Origin: Oscillospiraceae bacterium
GTDB lineage: Bacteria > Bacillota > Clostridia > Oscillospirales > Acutalibacteraceae
Direction of reading: 5' to 3'
Assembly (NCBI GenBank): GCA_022650455.1
Contig: JALCPO010000015.1
Coordinates: 1-39,917 of the forward strand
Length of the DNA: 39,917 nt
This document shows, in pieces, positions 8,073 to 14,124 of this stretch. The notes under the pieces were generated by a model. It did no database searches, had not been told where the DNA came from, and saw only the letters and a program-made list of their open reading frames with translations. Position numbers and translations under genes: made by a program. Within the stretch, counting starts at the first letter, position 1. Each line of letters begins with the position of its first letter.

Positions 8073-9541
8073 AATTTTGCCGCCTCCCGGATCGCGTCGA
8101 GCACGGCGCGCGCCTTGTTTGCCGATTCGTCATATTCTTTTTCGGGGTCGCTGTCCGCCACGATGCCCATGCCCGCCTGCACGTAAGCCTTCCCGTTCCG
8201 GAACAGCGCCGTGCGGATGGCGATGCAGGTGTCGATGTTCCCGTCGAAGCCGAGGTAGCCGACGGCCCCGCCGTACACGCCGCGCTTGACGGTCTCAAGC
8301 TCGTCGATGATCTGCGCCGCGCGGATCTTCGGCGCCCCGGAGAGCGTTCCAGCCGGCAGCGCGGCAAACAGGGCATCGGCGGCGGTCTTATCGTCCCGCA
8401 GCCTGCCCCGCACCTCGCTGACCAGGTGCATCACCCTGGAAGCGCGCTCCACATGCATGAAATTGCGGACCTCCACCGTTCCGAACCGGCAGACGCGCCC
8501 GACATCGTTCCGACCGAGGTCGACCAGCATGGTATGCTCGGCGCGCTCCTTTTCGTTCTGCAGGAGCTCCCGCTCCAGCTTTTCGTCCTCCGCTTCGTCC
8601 CCGCCGCGCGGCGCCGTCCCCGCGATGGGCTTGTTGGTGACGACGCCGTCCTCAACGCGGATGAGCATCTCCGGCGAAGCGCCGGCGATCTGATAATCCG
8701 GAGCCTGGAAATAATAGAGGTACGGCGACGGGTTTTCCGAGCGGAGCCGCCGGTAAACCGAAAACGCGTCCGGTGGATTTTCCGCCTCGAACCGGCGGGA
8801 AGGCACGACCTGGAAAATATCGCCCGCGCGGATGTAGCGCTTCGCCTTTTCGATGCGGCGGATGAAATCCGCCTTGGAAACGTTGGAGCGGATGACCGGC
8901 GCGCCCTTCGCTTCCGGCGCCGGGCCGCCTTCCGGCGCTCCTTCGGAAATCTTCCGCACCAGTTCCCGCGCCCGCCGCTCGCAGGCCTCGTACTGCCGCC
9001 GGACGTCCGACTTTCCGTCGATGTGCAGGATCACGTAGGTCTTCGCGCTCAAATGGTCGAAGGCGATCACCTCGTCGTACCGGTGCAGGACGCAGTCCGG
9101 CATCCCGAGGTCGTCACACGGGGGAACGCCGAGCTTCTTTTCCTGAAAGCGCAGCATGTCGTACCCGAAATACCCGGCGAAACCGCCCGTAAAGCGCGGA
9201 TGCCCGGGGAAATGCGGCGACCGGTAGTCCGCAAGGCAGGCGTTCAGGAACGCGGCGGGGTCGGAAAGGGGCTCCGTCCGGGAAACGCCGCCCGCCGTAA
9301 CCGTGACCTTTCCGTCCCGGACGACGATCTCCGCCTGCGGATTCACGCCGATGAACGAGTAGCGCCCCCAGCGCTCCGACCGCTCGACGCTTTCGAGCAG
9401 GAAACAGTTTTCCGAGCTGTTTTTCAGCGCGGCGAAAATTCCCACCGGCGTGCGGCAGTCCGTCAGCGCGGAAAAGAACACGGGCACCGTGCGGTAGGTT
9501 TTCAGCAGGGCCTTCACGGTCTCAATCGGCGGATCCATCAT
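8069..9541 (-). CDS. trpE: Anthranilate synthase component I
   Basis: Chorismate plus ammonia to anthranilate, in complex with the TrpG domain. From the ATGATG at 9541 the protein is 490 residues. The N-terminal LLES at 48-51 is the tryptophan-binding feedback motif, so allosteric inhibition is expected. The chorismate-binding half has PSRRF, YYFQAPDYQIAGASPEM, IAGTAPRGGDEAED, DLGRNDVGRV, GTLSGAPKIRAAQIIDELE and GYLGFDGNIDTCIAIRT. AAGGAGAG lies ten bases before the start; an upstream in-frame ATG at 9595 has no RBS or homology. First gene of the operon behind the T-box. Confidence 0.97.
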   Translation of the reverse strand: MMDPPIETVKALLKTYRTVPVFFSALTDCRTPVGIFAALKNSSENCFLLESVERSERWGRYSFIGVNPQAEIVVRDGKVTVTAGGVSRTEPLSDPAAFLNACLADYRSPHFPGHPRFTGGFAGYFGYDMLRFQEKKLGVPPCDDLGMPDCVLHRYDEVIAFDHLSAKTYVILHIDGKSDVRRQYEACERRARELVRKISEGAPEGGPAPEAKGAPVIRSNVSKADFIRRIEKAKRYIRAGDIFQVVPSRRFEAENPPDAFSVYRRLRSENPSPYLYYFQAPDYQIAGASPEMLIRVEDGVVTNKPIAGTAPRGGDEAEDEKLERELLQNEKERAEHTMLVDLGRNDVGRVCRFGTVEVRNFMHVERASRVMHLVSEVRGRLRDDKTAADALFAALPAGTLSGAPKIRAAQIIDELETVKRGVYGGAVGYLGFDGNIDTCIAIRTALFRNGKAYVQAGMGIVADSDPEKEYDESANKARAVLDAIREAAKL

Positions 9542-9853
9542 TTGTTCCACTCTCCTTCGATAAATTCTCCATCGGCCTTCTTCGGAAGGCCGCATATCGG
9601 TAAATTTGAAAAAGTCCTCATCTATCCCGCCAACAAGGGATGGAATTAGCCTTCGGCGGCTAATTTTTGAAAATATTTTTGTATTAAGGCTTGTGTGTCA
9701 AAAATGTAGGGGCTTGGTTTTAAAAACTCCATGTTGGATTTTTATATTCGGTTAGGTTTCCTTCCGCACGGCAAGCAAAAGTCTCGGAAACGTCCATGAA
9801 AACCACCGGACCGATCGGATGTACCCAAGCCCAATGGGGACTCTTTAGGGAGT

Positions 9854-9908
9854 GCAGAGGGGGAATCATAAGATACCTCAGCTGCGATGATACTGATTCC
9901 CCCTCTGC
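9854..9908. repeat. Perfect 15-bp inverted repeat
   Basis: GCAGAGGGGGAATCA (9854-9868) and its exact reverse complement (9894-9908) flank a 25-base loop. No T-run follows on either strand, so it is not an ordinary intrinsic terminator. Confidence 0.85.
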
Positions 9909-9918
9909 TCGGACTTTG

Positions 9919-9946
9919 CATCCTTTCGGCCGAAACCGAAAGGATG
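9919..9946. repeat. 11-bp perfect hairpin
   Basis: CATCCTTTCGG, a 6-base loop and CCGAAAGGATG, ten bases from the 15-bp inverted repeat. Outer TTTGCA and TGCAAA at about 9915-9920 and 9962-9967 could enclose it. Confidence 0.8.
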
Positions 9947-10087
9947 GGCCCGCACGGCCTGAGTGCAAAAGCGTTTGATTCCATCCATCGCAATTCTGAA
10001 GAACGGGCTTTTCCGGGCAGCGGGCCGCTTCGCGAAATCGGGGCCCCATGCGGGAATTCAGCCGGCCGAACCGCAAAAACGGCAAAT

Positions 10088-10409
10088 AAAAAAGCCCACC
10101 GCCCCCTATTCAGGGACGATGGACTCGTTGTGCCACCCTAATTCGGGAACGAAAGACGTTCCCCTCAAAACAGGTACACTGCGATGCTGCGCCGCAAAAC
10201 AAAACAGGTACGCCGCGTTCACGCATGAATACCCTTCCGCTGTAACGCGCGGACGCGGCGGCAGGTACCGGGGGAATCCCCTTTCTCTGCGCTCCTCACA
10301 AATCCATTCACAGCCATCGTATGTGCCCGGCTCTCATCAACGCCGCGCTCTCTGTGACACCGCCGTGCCTGCTACTTGCCTTTGCTCACGGGATTTTGCT
10401 TATGAAATT
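10088..10409 (-). promoter_or_regulatory. T-box leader, tryptophan specifier
   Basis: On the minus strand, a leader of about 320 nt ends with the T-box sequence AGGGTGGCACAACG (10139-10126). Next comes a terminator stem, GTCCATCGTCCC with GGGGGCGGTGGGC, and a T6 run at 10093-10088. Upstream, in the Stem I region, GTGAATGGATT carries a UGG triplet (10306-10304) in the specifier-loop context GAA-UGG-A; GATGAGAG upstream fits the distal Stem I bulge. UGG reads tRNA-Trp, matching the trp operon downstream. Uncharged tRNA should pair with UGG and the TGGC of the T-box and permit read-through. The specifier register is inferred by eye. Confidence 0.85.
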
Positions 10410-10415
10410 GGCTCT

Positions 10416-10444
10416 ATTATAAAAGCACTCTCCGGGTTTGTCAA
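10416..10444 (-). promoter_or_regulatory. Consensus sigma-A promoter of the trp operon
   Basis: TTGACA (10444-10439), exactly 17 bases, TATAAT (10421-10416) on the minus strand. Predicted start of the T-box leader is near 10409. Confidence 0.9.
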
Positions 10445-10445
10445 G

Positions 10446-10518
10446 GCCTTCCGGAGAAATTTTTTCACCGGAAGGAATTCCCGCCCCGCGCCGGAGCCGG
10501 GCGCGGCGGGCTTTTTAC
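10446..10518. terminator. GC-rich hairpins between niaX and the trp promoter
   Basis: A long GC-rich stem (CCCGCCCCGCGCC with GGGCGCGGCGGG, about 10480-10513) lies just after niaX, and CCTTCCGG/CCGGAAGG follows at about 10447-10473. The only T-run, CTTTTT, is on the plus-strand side of the first stem, so its use as the niaX terminator is uncertain. Confidence 0.4.
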
Positions 10519-10522
10519 CATT

Positions 10523-11119
10523 TTATGCCTCGCTGTGCGTTTTGCCGCCGAGCGCCAAAACATTTTTCACGCTGACCGGGAACCGGGCGGTGCGGCCGAG
10601 CGGTTTCCAGACCGTCAGCGAGATGCTGTAGTCCACCATGCTGTGGACAAGGCCCCCGACGCCGACGAGGAGCAGAACCGTCACAAAATATCCGCTCGTA
10701 TAGGAAGCTTTGGAAAGCTGGTCGCCAAAGAAGAAAAACGTGACGACCAGAACCTCGCACGCGGCGTGGACGACCCCCGTCAGCAGGCCGAACCCGACCG
10801 CGCCGCCGTAAAAAGCGAGCACCTGCGGCTGCTTTTTCAGCCAGAACGAGCCGATGAGCGCAAAAACGATATGGCTCAGGGCGCGGAGCACGACCACAAG
10901 GGGGAAACCGGCCGCGAAAAAGCCGAGGGTGGTCCCGAGGGCCACCGCCGCCGCGACCCCCGGCGAGATGAACATGGCAAGAAAGACCGGCACATGGCTT
11001 GCGAGCGTGAACGACGCGGGGCCGATGACGATCTTCGGGCAGAACATCGGGATGACGATGCCGATCGCGCACAGCAGCGCGGCCACAATGGTGGTGAGCA
11101 GTTTGTTTTCTCTGGTCAA
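10523..11119 (-). CDS. niaX: Niacin ECF transporter S component, NiaX-like
   Basis: Membrane substrate-capture protein of an energy-coupling-factor transporter, probably for niacin. 198 residues with about six hydrophobic segments; LLTTIVAALLCAIGIVIPM at the start and FTLASHVPVFLAMFISPGVA resemble the NiaX family as I know it. The TTG at 11117-11119 is preferred because AGAGGA precedes it and translation upstream would run through the promoter and operator. Adjacent to niaR and downstream of an operator-like palindrome, which supports niacin over other vitamins. No EcfA/EcfT genes are near, as expected for a group II ECF system. Confidence 0.75.
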   Translation of the reverse strand: MTRENKLLTTIVAALLCAIGIVIPMFCPKIVIGPASFTLASHVPVFLAMFISPGVAAAVALGTTLGFFAAGFPLVVVLRALSHIVFALIGSFWLKKQPQVLAFYGGAVGFGLLTGVVHAACEVLVVTFFFFGDQLSKASYTSGYFVTVLLLVGVGGLVHSMVDYSISLTVWKPLGRTARFPVSVKNVLALGGKTHSEA

Positions 11120-11163
11120 GGCTGAGCACTTCCTCTTCTCCGCCGGGGCGGGTGTAGTCAATT

Positions 11164-11181
11164 CATATGTCTTGACATATG
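11164..11181. promoter_or_regulatory. Probable NiaR operator
   Basis: CATATGTC-TT-GACATATG is an 18-bp palindrome starting about where niaX transcription should begin, between the -10 box and the start codon. Bound repressor would block the niaX promoter. The match to NiaR is inferred from position and from the TGTCTTGACA core that I associate with that regulon. Confidence 0.75.
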
Positions 11182-11189
11182 GTAAGACT

Positions 11190-11218
11190 ATTATAGGCAG
11201 CCCGGCCGGCTTTGTCAA
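11190..11218 (-). promoter_or_regulatory. Consensus sigma-A promoter of niaX
   Basis: TTGACA (11218-11213), 17 bases, TATAAT (11195-11190). The -35 hexamer overlaps the niaR stop codon (TGA at 11217-11215). Confidence 0.9.
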
Positions 11219-11748
11219 GCCCCGGATTCTTCTTTTTCAAACAGGAGATTCTTTTCCCGGAGCTTTTCAAGGACGCGCCGGTACGCCGCTTCCGAAGGGC
11301 AGGCCAGCGTATGGAGATGCACGCCTTCGGTGAGGTTGCACAGCGGCAGCGAACCGCTCCGGGAAAGCCGGGCGACAAAGTCGTCCACGTCGTAGCGGGA
11401 AAAGATATGGAGCTGGCCGGAAAGCTGCCCGTACACCGCGTGCTCCACGATGACGTCCAGCACGCCGCAGCCGTTGTCCACGATGGTGTAGAGCTCATCC
11501 CGGATCCCCTCGCGGCTGTGCCGGCACGCGATGGTGCGGATGATCCCCTGCCGCTGTTCCGCGCCCTGCATCACATACCCGCGGGGAGTCGCGGCGATGG
11601 GAACGTTCGCCGCGCGCAGCAGCGCCACGTCGCCCACGATCACCTGCCGGCTGACGCCCAGCCTCCGCGCGAACGAGCCCGCGCTCACGGGCTTTTCGCT
11701 GTGTTTCAGGACTTCCTGTATTTTTTCGCGCCGCTGTGCGGCATCCAT
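11215..11748 (-). CDS. niaR: Niacin-responsive transcriptional repressor NiaR
   Basis: Repressor of NAD synthesis/niacin uptake genes, using niacin as corepressor. 177 residues: an N-terminal winged HTH (residues about 8-55, GSFARRLGVSRQVIVGDVALLR) and a C-terminal 3H domain. The metal/ligand residues align with the known T. maritima protein: His77, Glu85, His144 and His146 (GVHLHT). The ATG at 11748 follows GGGGGGCG; a longer frame extends through the upstream RNA region but lacks homology. Its own extended -10 promoter lies about 30 bases upstream. Followed directly by niaX, its expected target. Confidence 0.9.
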   Translation of the reverse strand: MDAAQRREKIQEVLKHSEKPVSAGSFARRLGVSRQVIVGDVALLRAANVPIAATPRGYVMQGAEQRQGIIRTIACRHSREGIRDELYTIVDNGCGVLDVIVEHAVYGQLSGQLHIFSRYDVDDFVARLSRSGSLPLCNLTEGVHLHTLACPSEAAYRRVLEKLREKNLLFEKEESGA

Positions 11749-11776
11749 GGCACACGCCCCCCGAACCGTTTTCCCC

Positions 11777-11804
11777 ATTATACCATAAAACCGCTTTTGC
11801 ACAA
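11777..11804 (-). promoter_or_regulatory. Extended -10 promoter of niaR
   Basis: TGG-TATAAT on the minus strand (-10 at 11782-11777), with a poor -35 (TTGTGC, 16-base spacer). The TGn extension compensates for the weak -35. Confidence 0.6.
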
Positions 11805-11930
11805 GCGCGGCCCCGCGGCGGGCGGCCGGTTTCGCCGTTTTCCAGCGGGCCGTTATGAGGGCGGGATGCCGCTCCGGAAGCCCGGGTCCCGCACAGCCTG
11901 CCTTCGCACGGTTTTTTCGACGGTGCGGCG

Positions 11931-11960
11931 CAAAAGAAAGCCCCGGCTGCAGCCGGGGCC
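11931..11960 (-). terminator. Intrinsic terminator of the upstream RNA unit
   Basis: On the minus strand CCCCGGCTGCAGCCGGGG is a perfect palindromic stem followed by CTTTCTTTT. It closes the transcription unit that begins near 12433. Confidence 0.8.
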
Positions 11961-12433
11961 CTTGGAAACCATATTCGCGTTTGTGTTTTTTGCCCGACGG
12001 CCGCCCGATTCCAAAAACCGGGTTCCTGCCGCACGGGATTGAAACTCCCCAAATTAAAACATCGGTATCACCCAAACGGAAATTTTCCGGAACCGTCTGC
12101 GCATGTTGACTGCCCTGCATCCGCCCGTTTCAACGCCGATACCACACGGCACGCTTTGAGTCAAAGCATCGATTCAGCTTGCAAAGGCAGGCCACGCCGG
12201 CCCCGTAAAGGAAACGAAACTGTCTTTTGGACTCAGTCCTTTCCATCTTAGAGGTAACAGCCGCCCAACGGACACGGCCGCTGCTGCGATGGTATTTCCT
12301 GGCCCATTGGACTCACTCCCTTCCGCAGAAAAGTTTGATTCTTCCCGGTGCGTCACTCGCCGTTCCGACCCCGGAGTTTCCGGCGACCCGTTTCCGGGCC
12401 CGCACCCTGAATTCCTCGTCCCTTTTCTTTTCT
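11932..12433 (-). ncRNA. Candidate long structured RNA, about 500 nt
   Basis: A transcription unit with a consensus promoter and a strong terminator but no ORF with family resemblance or RBS. By eye it folds in several places. A junction closed by GGTGCG/CGCACC (12401-12406 with 12347-12352) contains a CCCG-GAAA-CGGG tetraloop hairpin (12387-12398) and a CCGGA/TCCGG hairpin (12371-12383). A long-range GGTATC/GATACC helix joins 12138-12143 and 12064-12069. The motif TGAGTCCAA occurs twice, exactly 80 bases apart (12307-12315 and 12227-12235). Hallmarks of RNase P RNA, tmRNA, SRP RNA and cobalamin or T-box leaders were sought and not found. It could also be an attenuated leader reading into niaR. 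Confidence 0.6.
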
Positions 12434-12439
12434 GGCTTT

Positions 12440-12468
12440 ATTATAAACCCGGATGTGGTATATGTCAA
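12440..12468 (-). promoter_or_regulatory. Consensus sigma-A promoter of the long RNA unit
   Basis: TTGACA (12468-12463), 17 bases, TATAAT (12445-12440). Divergent from the DUF1292 promoter about 60 bases away. Confidence 0.9.
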
Positions 12469-12527
12469 TAGTTTTTGCAAAAAAAATTATATTTTTTGGT
12501 GTAATTTTGTCGGACACAATTTTCCTG

Positions 12528-12556
12528 TTGACTTTGCGCGGCCGGCAGGATACAAT
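12528..12556 (+). promoter_or_regulatory. Sigma-A promoter of the DUF1292 gene
   Basis: TTGACT (12528-12533), 17 bases, TACAAT (12551-12556). Confidence 0.8.
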
Positions 12557-12601
12557 AAAGTCAGCGCACCGAAGGAATAAGCTGCGAGGAGATAAAACCT
12601 G

Positions 12602-12928
12602 ATGCAAGACGAATTTGGGCCGGATCTGCTCACTCTGGTGGACGACGAGGGCAACGAACACGAGTTCGAAGTCCTGGACGTGATCGACAACGAAGACGGA
12701 TGCTTTTACGCCCTTCTGCCCACGTTCAGCGATCCGCAGGACCAGGTCGAAGCGCAGGGCACCTACTATATCTTCGAATCCGTCGAGGAAAACGGCGAAC
12801 AGCAGCTTGCCGAAGTGGACGACGAGGCGTTGCTCGACAAACTGGCCAAACAGTTTGAAAACCACTTCGAGGACCTTTACGGCGACGAGGACGACGAAGC
12901 CGAAGAGGACGAAAACCAAGACGACTGA
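12602..12928 (+). CDS. DUF1292 family acidic small protein
   Basis: A 108-residue, very acidic cytosolic protein; function unknown for the family. The body (LLTLVDDEGNEHEFEVLDVIDNEDGCFYALLP ... YYIFESVEENGEQQLAEVDDE) is the short beta-rich DUF1292 domain of Firmicutes, often found near yrrL/ruvX-type genes. The tail from about residue 88 is almost only Asp and Glu. AGGAG lies about 11 bases before the ATG and a good promoter upstream. The likely 6S RNA begins within ten bases of the stop codon, so the mRNA may continue into it or the RNA may have its own promoter inside the gene. Confidence 0.85.
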   Translation: MQDEFGPDLLTLVDDEGNEHEFEVLDVIDNEDGCFYALLPTFSDPQDQVEAQGTYYIFESVEENGEQQLAEVDDEALLDKLAKQFENHFEDLYGDEDDEAEEDENQDD

Positions 12929-12934
12929 ACCAAC

Positions 12935-13117
12935 ATCCTGCCTGGTGCGCGGACCAGTGCAGAAATAACCCTACAAATGATAATCGGGAGCTTCGCTCCG
13001 GCGGCGGACTTCAGACCTCCCGGCTTCGGCCGGACGAAGGGAGTGCGAAACCGTTGGGCTGGCACCCACCTGCTTATGGTAGCAGGTTATTCAGCACTTT
13101 ACGGCCAGGCGGGTTTT
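12935..13117 (+). ncRNA. ssrS: Probable 6S RNA
   Basis: About 180 nt that folds as one long rod. CCTGCCTGG (12937-12945) pairs with CCAGGCGGG (13105-13113), AGTGC with GCACT, and AATAACC (12964-12970) with GGTTATT (13085-13091). An asymmetric bubble follows, and the 3' side of the bubble carries an ACCTGCT/AGCAGGT hairpin. A closed rod, open centre and small 3' bubble hairpin are the 6S architecture, which mimics an open promoter and binds RNA polymerase holoenzyme. Length and the position after a small housekeeping gene fit. Assigned from structure, not from alignment. Confidence 0.7.
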
Positions 13118-13135
13118 ATTCAGAAAACAGATTCT

Positions 13136-13165
13136 TCCCCTGAACTGCGTTTCAGGGGATTTTTT
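13136..13165 (+). terminator. Intrinsic terminator after the 6S-like RNA
   Basis: TCCCCTGAA and TTTCAGGGGA form a stem with a 5-base loop followed by T6. First of two back-to-back terminators. Confidence 0.85.
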
Positions 13166-13166
13166 A

Positions 13167-13203
13167 CAGCGGGCCGCCTCAGGAAGCGGCCCGCTGCTTT
13201 TTT
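13167..13203 (+). terminator. Second tandem intrinsic terminator
   Basis: CAGCGGGCCGC, an 8-base loop, GCGGCCCGCTG and CTTTTTT, one base after the previous terminator. Tandem terminators would isolate the RNA gene from the gene downstream. Confidence 0.85.
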
Positions 13204-13245
13204 CATAAAAAATCCGGTCCCCGGCGGGGCGGAAAGGGGCACAGC

Positions 13246-13551
13246 ATGGACAAACTGATTCTCGCGGCCGTCTGCCTGGTTCTGGGCGCGGCCCTTCTGA
13301 CGGGAAAGGGCACGAGGCTGATCGCCGGGAAAAAGGCGGAAAAAAACGAGGGCTACAACCTCGGCGCGATCAGCAGGATGATGGGGATCGTCCTGCTCGC
13401 GGCGGCCGTCTGCTTCCTGGGGATCTACCTGACCGGGGTTTTCCGGCCGAAGCTGCTCACGGCCGCGCAGTCCATTTTCGGGCTGATCCTTGCCGCGCTC
13501 GGCATCTTCAGCATCCTTTTCATCAACAAAAGCCCGCGGTTCCGGGCATAA
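13246..13551 (+). CDS. DUF3784-like small membrane protein
   Basis: 101 residues with three membrane segments (about 4-20, 46-64, 74-94). The cytosolic loop GKGTRLIAGKKAEKNEGYN between TM1 and TM2 resembles the GKG-LIAGYNT-E-Y loop of the DUF3784 family as I know it; function unknown. GAAAGGGG precedes the ATG. It lies between a double terminator and its own terminator, so it is probably monocistronic, though no clear promoter is visible between 13204 and 13245. Confidence 0.7.
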   Translation: MDKLILAAVCLVLGAALLTGKGTRLIAGKKAEKNEGYNLGAISRMMGIVLLAAAVCFLGIYLTGVFRPKLLTAAQSIFGLILAALGIFSILFINKSPRFRA

Positions 13552-13559
13552 AAAAATCA

Positions 13560-13600
13560 GCCCCCGCGGCCGGCGGACACAGCCGTGGGGGCGTTCTTTT
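13560..13600 (+). terminator. Intrinsic terminator after the DUF3784-like gene
   Basis: GCCCCCGCGGC pairs with GCCGTGGGGGC around an 11-base loop, followed by GTTCTTTT. Confidence 0.8.
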
Positions 13601-13859
13601 GCCGGAGGGCCGCCGCTTTCCGGGCCCGCAGCGGTTTTCCAAAACCTTTCTCCTCCCGAAAACCGGAACCGGCAGACGGCTTTCACCGGCGGGGCCGGGA
13701 CGCAGCCCCCGCCCGGGCCGCCCCGCAGGGAGGGGAGCTCCCCCTGGGACGGCGGAATGCGGGAACCGCGCCGCGGCTCCGCAAGGCAGCAAAAAGCGCC
13801 GCGCACGGAAATGAATCCATACACGGCGCCGCTATGCGAAAACAGGTTCTTTCCCCCCC
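13601..13859. other. Intergenic stretch without a supported gene
   Basis: About 260 bases of GC-rich sequence open in several frames on both strands, but with no RBS, recognisable protein or strong hairpin that I can see. Confidence 0.5.
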
Positions 13860-13888
13860 TGTACAAAAAGGCCGGAAAGAAGTATAAT
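13860..13888 (+). promoter_or_regulatory. Possible plus-strand promoter of the small RNA element
   Basis: TGTACA (13860-13865), 17 bases, TATAAT (13883-13888). A predicted start near 13895 falls exactly on the closing stem of the folded element. Confidence 0.55.
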
Positions 13889-13894
13889 AATACC

Positions 13895-13989
13895 TGCAAT
13901 GCGCGGTGAAAACCGTTGCGTATGGAGGCTGTTGCTCCGTATGCAGGGGGCAGGGTGTGCTACCACCCTGTTCCTGCTTTGCACTTTTT
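13895..13989 (+). ncRNA. Candidate small structured RNA, about 95 nt
   Basis: Three consecutive hairpins are closed by TGCAA (13895-13899) and TTGCA (13979-13983), with CTTTTTA right after on the plus strand. They are CGGT-GAAA-ACCG; GCGTATGGAG/CTCCGTATGC (10 pairs, two of them GU); and CAGGGTG/CACCCTG extended by GCAGG/CCTGC. A promoter fits on either side, so strand is uncertain; the T-run favours plus. Not recognised as a known family. Open frames across it on both strands have no RBS. Confidence 0.5.
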
Positions 13990-14007
13990 AGTTGCCTTGC
14001 AAAATTC

Positions 14008-14036
14008 ATTATAGACCCTTTTTCCGGAAAATTCAA
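14008..14036 (-). promoter_or_regulatory. Possible minus-strand promoter facing the small RNA element
   Basis: TTGAAT (14036-14031), 17 bases, TATAAT (14013-14008). It would transcribe the opposite strand of the 13.9 kb element. Confidence 0.5.
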
Positions 14037-14056
14037 CCATATTTTTCGGGTTGTGG

Positions 14057-14104
14057 AAAAAAGGAAGGCGCCCCTTCCGCGCGGAAAGGGCGCCTTCCTT
14101 TTTG
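14057..14104. terminator. Bidirectional terminator after serA
   Basis: A 16-bp stem, GGAAGGCGCCCCTTCC with GGAAAGGGCGCCTTCC (14063-14078 and 14083-14098), has T-runs on both strands. It ends serA on minus and any plus-strand transcript from the 13.9 kb element. Confidence 0.9.
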
Positions 14105-14124
14105 CGGGCGGCAGGCCGCCCCGC

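Larger units (their letters stand above)
9542..10087 (-). other. Hairpin-rich 546-nt spacer between T-box terminator and trpE
   Basis: No convincing gene. It holds a perfect 15-bp inverted repeat (9854-9868 with 9894-9908), an 11-bp hairpin with a 6-base loop (9919-9946), a 7-bp hairpin followed by T5 on the plus strand (9645-9668) and a small ATCCC/GGGAT hairpin near 9624-9641. The stretch 9660-9800 is AT-richer than the surroundings. A second T-box motif was looked for and not found. It may be an extended leader or an inserted repeat element. Confidence 0.6.

Noticed and set aside
9645-9668. Terminator on the plus strand upstream of trpE
   Set aside because: Stem and T-run are present, but no plus-strand transcript leads to it, so it is treated as one hairpin of the trp spacer.
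9720-10085. 121-residue minus-strand ORF between T-box and trpE as a leader gene
   Set aside because: No RBS, no run of Trp codons, and it crosses the inverted repeats; Trp control is explained by the T-box.
12060-12075. GGGTGATACCG in the long RNA unit as a T-box motif
   Set aside because: The tRNA-pairing core would need TGGN; here it is TGAT, and no specifier or antiterminator arrangement follows.
11855-12120. N-terminal extension of NiaR back to 12120
   Set aside because: The frame runs through the terminator and RNA unit without homology; the ATG at 11748 has a good RBS and gives the normal NiaR length.
11932-12433. RNase P RNA, tmRNA or cobalamin riboswitch identity for the long RNA unit
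   Set aside because: I could not find GAGGAAAGTCC, a tmRNA tag frame with a tRNA-like end, or the cobalamin core; left unassigned.
13683-14036. 117-residue minus-strand ORF across the 13.9 kb element
   Set aside because: No RBS, no family resemblance, and the region is dominated by RNA-like hairpins.
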